The translations under genes were made by a program, and so were the position numbers. A stretch of 64,000 nt of DNA, taken from NCBI GenBank assembly GCA_023488905.1, contig JAMDCQ010000014.1, forward strand, positions 34,025 to 98,024, written 5' to 3'. The notes under the pieces were generated by a model. The model made no database searches and had not been told where the DNA came from. It saw only the letters and a list, made by a program, of their open reading frames with translations. Each line of letters begins with the position of its first letter. Positions within the stretch are counted from its first letter, which is position 1. The DNA is from Candidatus Bathyarchaeota archaeon. Lineage in GTDB: Archaea > Thermoproteota > Bathyarchaeia > Bathyarchaeales > Bathycorpusculaceae. Below, piece after piece: positions 16,184-24,312 of this stretch.

Positions 16184-16489
16184 CGTGCGTGATACTAGTG
16201 ATTTATGAAGTTATATCTTGCGGATGTGCCGCCTTAAGCGAAGTTTGTTTATGTAAAGGTTTATTTAAGAGCCCGTTGCGGGCGGTTTTACACATTTTTA
16301 CGTTATTTTCCATGGGCGACGCTTCTATGTTGAATAAAATCGAGTGGATTGTGTGCAATAGATTTAATAAACCACAACACTTAAATAGTAAAAGCGTTCA
16401 TCTGCTTAGACTGCGCGGGCCGAATGTACTATTTTCTAGCCAAATTGGCCTATGGTGACGGTTCTACGCATATTACGTGAGGTAGAAAA
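16184..16489. other. Intergenic region: divergent promoters and long TFB leader
   Basis: No credible gene is seen. A TATA-like CTTAAATAG around 16380-16388 would give a TFB transcript with a leader of about 80 bases, and GAGGT just before 16490 serves as its ribosome site. The left end probably carries the promoter of the leftward acyltransferase gene. Confidence 0.45.
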
Positions 16490-17434
16490 GTGAGCATAAA
16501 AAAAGAAGCACCCAAAACAGCCACTCGACAGGTTGACAAGTGCCCAGAATGCGGCGGACAAAACCTAGTTCATGATTACGACACGGGAGAAACCGTATGC
16601 GGCGACTGCGGCTTGGTCTGCTACGAGCAAATGATGGACAAAGGTCCAGAATGGCGCGCCTTCACCCAAGAAGAAAAAGCCTCCAGAAGCCGTGTTGGTG
16701 TCCCCACTTCTTACTCAGTCCACGACAAAGGCTTATCCACAGCGATTAGCCAAGTGGACCGCGACGCGTTTGGCAGAAAACTCCCCTTATCCACAAGACT
16801 GCAGATGTGGCGTCTACGCAAATGGCAAATCAGAAGCAGAGTCCACTCATCCATTGACCGTAACCTTGCACAAGCTATGGCAGAGCTCGACCGCTTATCA
16901 GACAAAGTCTACATTCCACCACCAATCAAAGAAAAAGCAGCTGTCGTCTATCGCAAAGCACTCGATAAAGGCTTAGTCAGAGGACGCTCAATCGCCGCCA
17001 TCGCTGCAGCTGCATTGTATGCTGCGTGCCGTGGAAGCGGAACACCCCGCACACTTCGTGAAATCGCTGAAGCCAGCTTAGTGGACAAAAAAGACGTTGC
17101 ACGCTGCTACAGGCTACTGCTACGTGAGTTAGAAGTTCACATGCCGATTGCAGACCCACTTACATACGTTTCAAAAATCGCTGAAAAAACAGGCATTTCA
17201 GGTCGAACACAGGGCGCCGCAATCAACATACTCAGGGAAGCCAGACGTAAACGTGCCGCTGCCGGTAAAGACCCGATGGGTTTAGCAGCTGCCGCCCTCT
17301 ACATTGCATGTCTCCAGAACAATGAAAAGAAGACTCAGAAGGACATCGCTGAAGCCGCTGGCGTGACTGAGGTTACAGTGCGAAACCGCTACAAGACGCT
17401 CAAAAAGCAACTTAATTTAGAGTTGCCCGACTAA
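16490..17434 (+). CDS. tfb: Transcription initiation factor B (TFB)
   Basis: The archaeal TFIIB homologue bridges TBP-promoter complexes to RNA polymerase. It has an N-terminal zinc ribbon (CPECGGQNLVHDYDTGETVC with a second CGDCG knuckle), a B-finger region and two cyclin repeats, each with the AAAALYAACRGSGTPRTLRE or AAAALYIACLQNNEKKTQKD core. Length 314 is typical. GTG start at 16490 with GAGGT seven bases before. A complete ribbon and both repeats mark it as a functional TFB. Confidence 0.96.
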   Translation: MSIKKEAPKTATRQVDKCPECGGQNLVHDYDTGETVCGDCGLVCYEQMMDKGPEWRAFTQEEKASRSRVGVPTSYSVHDKGLSTAISQVDRDAFGRKLPLSTRLQMWRLRKWQIRSRVHSSIDRNLAQAMAELDRLSDKVYIPPPIKEKAAVVYRKALDKGLVRGRSIAAIAAAALYAACRGSGTPRTLREIAEASLVDKKDVARCYRLLLRELEVHMPIADPLTYVSKIAEKTGISGRTQGAAINILREARRKRAAAGKDPMGLAAAALYIACLQNNEKKTQKDIAEAAGVTEVTVRNRYKTLKKQLNLELPD

Positions 17435-17446
17435 GGGCACTTTTCC

Positions 17447-17695
17447 CTATTCTTTATCTTCGTATAGTTCTCGTTTTTCTTGTTCAGAAGGCGCTTCTTT
17501 TTCAGGTTCTAACTCCATAACCAAGATTCCATGATAGCCACATTCGGGGCAATAATACTGTTTCGGCGTTAACCAAACATCTAGGCTGCTGTTTAGCTCG
17601 ATTTTTGGGCTGCAGCATCGGGGACAAAAAAGTTGGGTGGGATATCTGTGTTTTGTGTTTTTGAAAACATCGCGGATGCCGTCTAGCTTTTTCAT
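17447..17695 (-). CDS. Small zinc-ribbon protein
   Basis: The 82-residue protein has a CxxC pair (FCPRCCSP near residue 24) and a second (YYCPECGYHG near 49) separated by a strand-rich stretch, making one zinc ribbon, followed by an acidic tail. It is an archaeal type of unknown function, probably nucleic acid or protein binding. It converges with TFB with a 12-base gap and is leftward like the SUI1 gene behind it. Confidence 0.7.
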   Translation of the reverse strand: MKKLDGIRDVFKNTKHRYPTQLFCPRCCSPKIELNSSLDVWLTPKQYYCPECGYHGILVMELEPEKEAPSEQEKRELYEDKE

Positions 17696-17735
17696 GGATG
17701 AGTGCTTGCTTCCTTGCTTTTAATGGAGTTTGCGG

Positions 17736-18044
17736 TTACTGTAATTCAATGTTTTCTTGTGGATAGCCGGCTTTTATGAGGAATTCTTTGACGCGGTCGC
17801 GGTGGTCGCCTTGCAGCATGATTTGCCCGTTTTTGTGTGTTCCGCCACAAGCGCAGTAGGTTTTGAGTTTTTGCGCGACAGCTTGCAGGTTCGCGTTTTT
17901 GTCGTCCATGCCGTCGATTATGGTGGTTGCTTTACCAAATTTTCGGGTTTCAAGGCGTATGCGAATCCGTTGTTGCTCTTTCTCTATTTCTCCACAAACG
18001 CATAAATCCTTAGGGAGTCCGCATGTTGAACAAACTTCAGCCAT
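17736..18044 (-). CDS. Translation initiation factor 1 (SUI1/aIF1)
   Basis: aIF1 monitors start-codon selection on the 30S subunit. After an N-terminal CxxC motif pair (CSTCGLPKDLCVCG), the SUI1 domain follows: IRIRLETRKFGKATTIIDGM and ACGGTHKNGQIMLQGDHRD, both diagnostic. Length (102 residues) is right. I start at the ATG at 18044, the usual family start (MAEVCSTCG), rather than the in-frame codon 24 bases upstream. Confidence 0.93.
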   Translation of the reverse strand: MAEVCSTCGLPKDLCVCGEIEKEQQRIRIRLETRKFGKATTIIDGMDDKNANLQAVAQKLKTYCACGGTHKNGQIMLQGDHRDRVKEFLIKAGYPQENIELQ

Positions 18045-18201
18045 TTCGCTCAACAGAGAAATTATCAAGTGATGTATATAAGAGTTTCAAGAAGCAGAAA
18101 GTGGTTTTTTGCAGCTTGGGCTGCGTCGGTATGGAGGGTTAAGCCGTTTTAGCTGCTCTCGGGCGACTAGACCCCCCTTATTTAAAGGCGCAGACGGTGC
18201 T

Positions 18202-18325
18202 ATGAAGTCTTCATCGGATTGTTTTCGCTGCACTTATAGCGGTTCTTGTCGCAGCAGCATGTTTAGGCGCAGGGCTGCTTTTTCGTAGAAGCAAATACCG
18301 TTCAACCAAAGAAATGATGAAATAA
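18202..18325 (+). CDS. Small single-helix membrane protein with apparent +1 base after start
   Basis: A TTATTTAAAGG box near 18178 lies just upstream of the ATG at 18202, and a hydrophobic helix (IVFAALIAVLVAAACLGAGL) plus a basic tail ending KEMMK is encoded to the TAA at 18323. The ATG and the helix are in different frames; removing one A of the AA following the ATG gives a start MSLHRIVFAA. I therefore record one gene with an unresolved 5' frame. Confidence 0.45.
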
Positions 18326-18363
18326 TCGAAGAAACTATACTTTCTGAGCTAAGAGGATTTACT

Positions 18364-18540
18364 ATGAGGTGTACGCATCCCAAAAACATCCATCGGCTGA
18401 AATCGGAGAGCTGTCGCCCCGGGGCCTGTCCAAGGGTTATTTATTTTCCGTTAAGGGATGGCGCCTACTGGCTGAAAAACATGGAAAATTGCGCTAACAA
18501 AAGAGATGAACGCAAAAGAAAACAAAAACACACAGCCTAG
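18364..18540 (+). CDS. Short Cys-containing hypothetical protein (58 aa)
   Basis: The ATG at 18364 is preceded by AAGAGGAT at good spacing. The product has Cys at about 3, 17, 22 and 43 (RCTHPKN, SCRPGACPRV, MENCANK) and a very basic tail. No family is recognised. It may follow the small membrane gene in one transcript (38 bp apart). Confidence 0.45.
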   Translation: MRCTHPKNIHRLKSESCRPGACPRVIYFPLRDGAYWLKNMENCANKRDERKRKQKHTA

Positions 18541-18656
18541 TGAGGCATCAGTTAACTTTTGAATAGTAAATTTTTATGAAAATAGCGTCAGTATTCTTGT
18601 TACCCAATATTATTATTCTGTAAAGGGCTATAATATAATCAATGAAAATGCAGGGG

Positions 18657-18735
18657 ATGCGTTGTAGTCGTGTCGTGTTCCCCTTAGGTGTAGGTTGCTT
18701 CCTCTATCTTCCTCTTTTACGACTACAACTCTTAA
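18657..18735 (+). ncRNA. Candidate hairpin small RNA
   Basis: GTTGTAGTCGT (18661-18671) and ACGACTACAAC (18719-18729) form a perfect 11-bp stem enclosing 47 bases, the latter half being pyrimidine-rich (CTTCCTCTATCTTCCTC). TATAATATA at about 18629-18638 is placed so that transcription would start almost exactly at the stem. No reading frame is present. No known RNA family is recognised. Confidence 0.45.
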
Positions 18736-18814
18736 CCTAGCATAAATTATGTATAGCGTACTTAAGTCCTGTTACGACAAAATCAGTATTGAGTATCAAG
18801 GCGTTTTATTCATC

Positions 18815-19171
18815 TTAGCTTTTTTCTGAAGACAACTTATCGTAGAGTTTCTTAGCGACTGTGACGCTGATTATAATGAACCACATAAGACCCAAGCAGA
18901 CAACCACTATCTGCGCGAGGGACATAAGGTCTATCTGGGATAGGAGTTCCTGCAGGGTTGCGCTACCCACCGAGAGGGGTGAACCGGGGACGATTTTGGG
19001 GGTGGGGGTTGGTGTTGGAATTGGGGTGGGGGTTGGTTCAGGTGTCGACGGGATTGTGTAAGTTGGCGGCGTCGGGAATGGGTCAGCGATGTCTTGGGTT
19101 TGGACGACGGAAACAGCGAAGAATAGAGCCACAACTGCTAAACCCGATAGGATGCATGCCAGCCGCTTCAT
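18815..19171 (-). CDS. Secreted/anchored small protein with Pro-Thr linker
   Basis: The protein consists of a signal peptide (LACILSGLAVVALFFAVSVV), a Pro/Thr-rich stalk (TPEPTPTPIPTPTPTPK), a short region and a C-terminal transmembrane helix (IVVVCLGLMWFIIISVTVA) followed by a charged cytoplasmic tail. The layout is that of a stalked surface protein; the function is unknown. ATG 19171 is preferred because GGTGG precedes it; GTG 19183 is an alternative. Confidence 0.65.
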   Translation of the reverse strand: MKRLACILSGLAVVALFFAVSVVQTQDIADPFPTPPTYTIPSTPEPTPTPIPTPTPTPKIVPGSPLSVGSATLQELLSQIDLMSLAQIVVVCLGLMWFIIISVTVAKKLYDKLSSEKS

Positions 19172-19274
19172 AGGTGCCACCACAATTCAATTAGCACTTG
19201 AAAATTTAAAACTATCATTAAGACAAATACGAATAGAATGCAAAAAATTAAAAAATTGAATGAAGAGAGAAGTT

Positions 19275-22100
19275 TTAAGCTGGAGACGCTTCGCGCGTTT
19301 CCTTAGCGATTGGTTTTGCTTCGACAGCGGGTAACTCTTCCGATTTTGCTTCTTTAGTTTCGTGTGGTGGCTCGGGCAGGTTTCGTGTGATGCAGCGGTA
19401 GTCTATGTCTTCTCCTTTGAGGTCCAGTGTGGCTTTGACGGTGCCGTCGCTGAGGTATTCAATTTGGAAGCCCATCTTCTTGGTTAAGCTCAAGGCGCGG
19501 TAGTTATCTTGTAACATGATTGCGTAGACGCTTTCGATGCCCTTTTCTTTGGCGATGTCAAGCGTGTAATCCACCAGTTTGGTGCCTAACCCGAGACCTT
19601 GCCAGTAGTCGCTGACGATGAATGCCATTTCGCCGTGTTTGCCGTCGGATTCTATGCTTAGGCGGGTTACTCCGAGTATTTTGCGTTTGCCGTTTTCAAC
19701 CATCTCAGCTACAACGGCGACTTCTCTGTCATAGTCGATGTTGCAGTATCGGACGCGGACTTCGTGAGGTGTGTCTTTGAGCATTTGGAAGAAGCGGTAG
19801 CGGATGGATTCTTCGCTGAGGCTCTGGAACCATTCAATCCACATCGGTTCGTCTTCTGGCTTTATGGGTCTTAGGAGTACTTCTTGCCCGTTTTTGAGCA
19901 GCCAGAGGATCTCGTATTTTTTTGGGTACGGGCTGATAACCATGTGTTCGTGTGGTTCGAATTTTTTGCAGATTTTTTCTTTATCGATGACTATGCGGGC
20001 GTCGAGGATAGAGGCTTCTTTGTCGCTGATCAGCATTGGGTTTATGTCGATTTCTTTGATTTGTGGGAAATCAACCAGCAACTGTGAGAATAGCAGGATG
20101 GTTTCGTCGAGGCGTTTTAGGTCAACTGGTGCTGAGCCGCGGTAGCCTTTGAGGAGGCGGTAAACTTTGGTTTCCTCCATCATGCGTCGGATGAGGGTGG
20201 TGTTTAGGGGTGGAAGACCTATTGAGACATCTTTGAAGAGTTCAACGCCGACTCCGCCCATACCGAACAGGATAACTGGGCCAAAGACGGGATCAGTTTT
20301 TCCTCCCAATATGATTTCGTGACCCTTCTTCTCAATCATGGGTTGAACGGTGACACCGATAATTTGTGCGTTGGGGTTGTAGGCGGTTGCGCGTTGGATG
20401 AGCAGTTCGAAGGCTTCTCGGACTTCTCTAGCCGAGTTAACGTTTAAGATTACTCCGCCTGCATCGCTTTTGTGGATGATTTGGGGCGAGAGAATCTTGA
20501 GCACCACTGGGAAGCCCATCTCAGTTGCGAACGCGACGGCTTCGTCAACGGTGTTGGCGGCGGCTGTGCGTACAACTGGGAAATTGTAGTATTTGAGTAT
20601 CTTTTTTGCTTCGTCTTCAGTGAGGACTTCTCTGTCTTCAAACGCGGCGTTGCGGAGGATAGCCGTGATGGGGCGTTTTGGCGGTGAAGCATCGACGGGT
20701 AGTTCCTCGGGGGTTTCGTAGAGGAGGTCGATGTTGCGTTGATAGTTGTGCATGTACATGTAGGTTTTGATGGCTTGCTCGGGGGTGCTGTAGGTTGGGA
20801 TGTTGTTGGCGTTGAGGATGTGGTTTGCTTCCTGCACTGCACCGAAGCCCATAAACGATGTTACTATAGTTTTATTCTGGTAAGGTTTGTTGCGTACAAG
20901 CTCAACGATGTTTTTAGCTATTTCCACTGATTCAGAAACAGCTTGCTGAGTGAAAATAACCACAATGCCATCGACGTTGTCGTCGTTTAATGCGGCATCA
21001 ACAGCTGCCTTGTAGCGGTCTGCTTTTGCGTCGCCTAAAACGTCGATTGGGTTGCCGTGACTCCAGAATGGAGGCAGCACAGCGTTGAGGGAATCAATGG
21101 TTTTTTGGCTGAGTTTAGCAAGTTGACCGCCGAAGCCGATGAGGGCGTCGGTTGCCATGACTCCTGGGCCGCCTGCGTTGGTGATGATTGCAACGTTGTT
21201 GCCTTTCGGCAGGGGCTGAGTTCCTAAAACCTCGGCTGCGTTGAATAAATCCGCTATTTCGTTAACTCGAACTACGCCTGCACGTTTGAATGCAGCGTCA
21301 TAGATGTCGTCTGAACCCGAGAGTGAACCCGTGTGGGAAGCCGCGGCTTTGGCGCTTTCAGAGAATTTGCCGGATTTAACCACGATGATTGGTTTGGTCC
21401 GGGCGAAGTGCCGTGCAGCGCTCATGAATTTGCGGGCTTCAGTTATGCCTTCAACATACATGAGGATGCTTTTGGTTTTGGGGTCGCTGCCGAAGTAATC
21501 GATTAAGTCGCCGAAGTCCACATCAATCATGGAGCCGACGGAAACGAAATTGCTAAAACCTATGTTTTCATGAATTGCCCAATCCAAAATTGCGGAACCC
21601 AACGCGCCGCTTTGAGAGAGAAAGGCGACGTTACCGGCTTTGGGCATTTTATCCAAAAAGGTAGCGTTCAAGTTTATTCTGGGGCGCAAAACACCGATAC
21701 AGTTAGGTCCGATTACGCGGATTCCATATTTTTTGGCGACTGCGCCTACTTGGTCTTCTAAGGCTTTTCCAGCGGGTCCAGTTTCTTTGAACCCCGCGGA
21801 TACAATGATTACGCCTTTTACGTTTGCTTTTCCGCATTCCTCCATGACTTGGGGAACGGTTTTTGCGGGGGTAGCAATCATTGCTAAGTCCACTTGATCG
21901 GGGATTTGATCCACTGTTTGGTAAGTTTTAACGCCTAAGAGCTCTGTTTTTTTGATGTTAACATAGTATACTTTGCCAGCGAAACCTGACTGTGTAAAGT
22001 TTTTCACGATTGCATAACCGACTGAACCTTCCACGTCACTGGCTCCGATGATCGCAACACTTTGAGGACTGAAGACTTTGTCGAGGTTTGTGGTGACCAT
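19275..22100 (-). CDS. NDP-forming acyl-CoA synthetase (alpha+beta fusion) with C-terminal GNAT domain
   Basis: The 941-residue protein has a CoA-binding domain (VAIIGASDVEGSVGYAI), succinyl-CoA-ligase-like domains with the phospho-His loop AASHTGSLSGSD near residue 265, an ATP-grasp domain (GFPVVLKILSPQIIHKSDAG near 530), and then a GNAT acetyltransferase (LLRPIKPEDEPMWIEWF; YWQGLGLGTKLVDYTLD) before a Glu/Ala-rich tail. ADP-forming synthetases convert acyl-CoA to acid while making ATP, the main ATP-yielding step in archaeal amino-acid fermentation. The same layout occurs in Pat-type protein acetyltransferases, but the His loop looks intact here. It sits beside the arylpyruvate operon. Confidence 0.85.
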   Translation of the reverse strand: MVTTNLDKVFSPQSVAIIGASDVEGSVGYAIVKNFTQSGFAGKVYYVNIKKTELLGVKTYQTVDQIPDQVDLAMIATPAKTVPQVMEECGKANVKGVIIVSAGFKETGPAGKALEDQVGAVAKKYGIRVIGPNCIGVLRPRINLNATFLDKMPKAGNVAFLSQSGALGSAILDWAIHENIGFSNFVSVGSMIDVDFGDLIDYFGSDPKTKSILMYVEGITEARKFMSAARHFARTKPIIVVKSGKFSESAKAAASHTGSLSGSDDIYDAAFKRAGVVRVNEIADLFNAAEVLGTQPLPKGNNVAIITNAGGPGVMATDALIGFGGQLAKLSQKTIDSLNAVLPPFWSHGNPIDVLGDAKADRYKAAVDAALNDDNVDGIVVIFTQQAVSESVEIAKNIVELVRNKPYQNKTIVTSFMGFGAVQEANHILNANNIPTYSTPEQAIKTYMYMHNYQRNIDLLYETPEELPVDASPPKRPITAILRNAAFEDREVLTEDEAKKILKYYNFPVVRTAAANTVDEAVAFATEMGFPVVLKILSPQIIHKSDAGGVILNVNSAREVREAFELLIQRATAYNPNAQIIGVTVQPMIEKKGHEIILGGKTDPVFGPVILFGMGGVGVELFKDVSIGLPPLNTTLIRRMMEETKVYRLLKGYRGSAPVDLKRLDETILLFSQLLVDFPQIKEIDINPMLISDKEASILDARIVIDKEKICKKFEPHEHMVISPYPKKYEILWLLKNGQEVLLRPIKPEDEPMWIEWFQSLSEESIRYRFFQMLKDTPHEVRVRYCNIDYDREVAVVAEMVENGKRKILGVTRLSIESDGKHGEMAFIVSDYWQGLGLGTKLVDYTLDIAKEKGIESVYAIMLQDNYRALSLTKKMGFQIEYLSDGTVKATLDLKGEDIDYRCITRNLPEPPHETKEAKSEELPAVEAKPIAKETREASPA

Positions 22101-22252
22101 TGTCTAACCTTCTGCTTTAGGGTCGTGTATTGGCTCAAATTAAAGCTTATTGTTCAATAATCCAAATTTTTCGAACCTAAACATAATTTTATGAGACAAA
22201 ACTGCCGTTTAAACTTTCCATCACAGAGAACGGCAAAAACAGCTAAAGGTGG

Positions 22253-22708
22253 CTACTTGAAGTTTTTCTGCAAATCATCCAAAGAAAGCACCGTAATTCC
22301 GCCTGCCTTGAGTAATTCCTCTGCCTTTACCACGTCGCTGATCCGTATGATTAGCGCAACTTTTCCATCTACATGGATGCCTGAAGAATAAGCGTATTCA
22401 ATGTTCATGCCGCTATCACCCAGAATCTTGGTGATTTTGGATAAACGGTCTTTTTCAGAGCTAAAAATCGCGGTGACTTCAGTGTTCTTCTTGGACTTAG
22501 CTAAATTGAACCCTGCATCCTCCAACAGCGATTCGGCACGTTGAGGGTTCTCGGCGATTAGGCGCACTAGACCGAATTCTCCTGCATCTGCGATGGAGAT
22601 GGCGAAAACGCGGATTTGGTTGTTATCCAGCTGGGACATGGCTTCGAAGAGGGAGCCTGGCCGATTATCGAGGAATACGCTGACTTGAGCAATGGGCAAC
22701 AGATACAC
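22253..22708 (-). CDS. Tandem ACT-domain protein
   Basis: The 151-residue protein carries two ACT folds: QVSVFLDNRPGSLFEAMSQL at the start and VTAIFSSEKDRLSKITKILG near residue 77. ACT domains bind amino acids. Stand-alone double-ACT proteins are repeatedly found next to phenylacetate-CoA ligase and indolepyruvate oxidoreductase genes, exactly as here, which suggests an amino-acid sensor for the divergent operon. It is divergent from livG across a 139-bp promoter region. Confidence 0.85.
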   Translation of the reverse strand: MYLLPIAQVSVFLDNRPGSLFEAMSQLDNNQIRVFAISIADAGEFGLVRLIAENPQRAESLLEDAGFNLAKSKKNTEVTAIFSSEKDRLSKITKILGDSGMNIEYAYSSGIHVDGKVALIIRISDVVKAEELLKAGGITVLSLDDLQKNFK

Positions 22709-22796
22709 CCATGTACCGTATAGTGCAATGTGTATTTAACTTTAACCAAACTGATCAGCGTTAAAAAAATCGCGGGGAAAAAATGGTTTTTTACCA

Positions 22797-22807
22797 ACCT
22801 TTATATT
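22797..22807 (+). promoter_or_regulatory. TATA box of the liv-paaK-ior operon
   Basis: CCTTTATATTT is followed about 28 bases later by the AGGAG site and TTG start of livG. It is the only strong box in the divergent region. Confidence 0.5.
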
Positions 22808-22847
22808 TCCACTTGAATAATTCCTTGCTGACTAGGAGATTGAAAGC

Positions 22848-23588
22848 TTGTTAAAATGCGTCGGTGTCTCCAAACGCTTCGGAGGGCTTCAAGCCTTAAA
22901 AAACGTTGATTTTATAGTAAACGACGGAGAAATCGCGGGGCTTGTTGGCCCCAACGGTTCAGGCAAGTCTACGTTGCTAAACCTCGTAAGCGGAGTCTAC
23001 AAACCTGACTCAGGTCAAATCCTGTTGCAGAACGAAGAAATCTCAAAGCTTCCTCCTCATGTAATCTGTGCTAAGGGGGTTACGAAGACCGCTCAGACGG
23101 TACAGTCTTTCCCCGAGATGACCGCGACAGAGAACGTGTTGACAAGCGTGCTTTTTAACAAGAAAAAAGACGACGAAACCGACGGCGTCACAAAAGCGCA
23201 TGAGTTGTTGACGTTTGTTGGGTTGGATAAGGAAAAGTTTGATGTGAAAGCCAAAAACCTAAACGTCGTGGAACTCCGTCGTATTCAACTTGCGAAGGCT
23301 TTGGCGACTAATCCTAAGCTGCTCTTGCTTGACGAGTTACTTACGGGTTTGACGCCTAAAGAATCCGACGAAGCCATCCAACTAATAAAGCAAATCAACA
23401 AGCAAGGCGTAACTGTCCTTTTGGTGGAGCACGTTATGAGAGTCATCATGGGTTTATGCAGCCGCGTCATCGTTTTGCATCATGGCGAAAAAATCTGCGA
23501 GGGCAGCCCCAAAGAAGTTTGCACTGACGATAACGTTGTGAAGGTGTATTTGGGTAAACGGTTTACTTTCGGCGAGGAGGAAGCTTAG
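22848..23588 (+). CDS. livG: Branched-chain-type ABC transporter ATP-binding protein LivG
   Basis: The 246-residue ATPase of a HAAT-family importer has Walker A GPNGSGKST near residue 37, a divergent signature region (LNVVELRRIQLAKAL), Walker B LLLLDELLTGL and the H-loop LLVEHVMRVI. In the signature the usual LSGGQ is replaced by LNVVE, which is odd. The D residue after Walker B is followed by ELL rather than EP, also atypical. The start is TTG with AGGAG upstream. It is the first gene of the operon; livF begins immediately after its stop. Confidence 0.88.
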   Translation: MLKCVGVSKRFGGLQALKNVDFIVNDGEIAGLVGPNGSGKSTLLNLVSGVYKPDSGQILLQNEEISKLPPHVICAKGVTKTAQTVQSFPEMTATENVLTSVLFNKKKDDETDGVTKAHELLTFVGLDKEKFDVKAKNLNVVELRRIQLAKALATNPKLLLLDELLTGLTPKESDEAIQLIKQINKQGVTVLLVEHVMRVIMGLCSRVIVLHHGEKICEGSPKEVCTDDNVVKVYLGKRFTFGEEEA

Positions 23589-24293
23589 ATGCTGGAAGTT
23601 GAGAATGTTTCTGCAGCTTACGGTATGGTGCAGATACTCCGAGATGTCTCATTCAAGATAGAGAAAGGAGAAATCGTCAGCATCATTGGCCCAAACGGGG
23701 CAGGAAAAACCACGCTGGTCAAAACCATTATGGGCTTCCTTAAACCCCAAACAGGCACCATCAAATTCAAGGGCGAAAACATCGAAAAATTAGCCACCAA
23801 CGACATTGTCAAAAAAGGGTTAACGATGATTCCTGAGGGCAGAGAAATCTTTCCCCGCATGTCTGTTGAAGAAAACTTGATGCTGGGCGCCTACACCATC
23901 ACGGATAAAGAAAAGATTAAGCAAACTAAAGAGAACGTTTACAAAATTTTTCCTGTGCTAAAGAAGAAGGAGAAAGCATTAGCTCAGACTCTTAGCGGGG
24001 GGGAACAGCAGATGTTGGTTATCTGCCGGAGCCTCATGTCGAACCCTGAGTTGCTGATTTTGGATGAACCCTCACTGGGGTTGGCGCCCATCATTGTTGA
24101 GAAGGTTCTTGATACGGTACGCGCGATCAACGAGGAGGGTGTCACCGTGCTTTTGGTGGAGCAGAACATCCATGACAGTTTAAACGTTGCCAACCGCGGC
24201 TACGTTCTTGAAGAAGGCAGGATTGTCTTGGAAGGAAAGAGTAGGGAACTTTTATCTAATAGTCACATAAAAGAAGTGTACTTAGGTCTCTAA
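23589..24293 (+). CDS. livF: Branched-chain-type ABC transporter ATP-binding protein LivF
   Basis: The 234-residue second ATPase has Walker A GPNGAGKTT, Q-loop region, signature LSGGEQQML, Walker B LLILDEPSLGL and H-loop LLVEQNIHD, all canonical, in contrast to its divergent partner. It begins at the ATG directly after the livG stop, so the two are translationally coupled and probably form the heterodimeric motor for LivHM. Confidence 0.93.
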   Translation: MLEVENVSAAYGMVQILRDVSFKIEKGEIVSIIGPNGAGKTTLVKTIMGFLKPQTGTIKFKGENIEKLATNDIVKKGLTMIPEGREIFPRMSVEENLMLGAYTITDKEKIKQTKENVYKIFPVLKKKEKALAQTLSGGEQQMLVICRSLMSNPELLILDEPSLGLAPIIVEKVLDTVRAINEEGVTVLLVEQNIHDSLNVANRGYVLEEGRIVLEGKSRELLSNSHIKEVYLGL

Positions 24294-24312
24294 AGCAGAG
24301 AGGGCAAAAACC

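Noticed and set aside
18390-18470. GC-rich stretch considered as a tRNA or other structural RNA
   Set aside because: No cloverleaf or paired stems of useful length could be drawn; it lies within a short frame with a good ribosome site.
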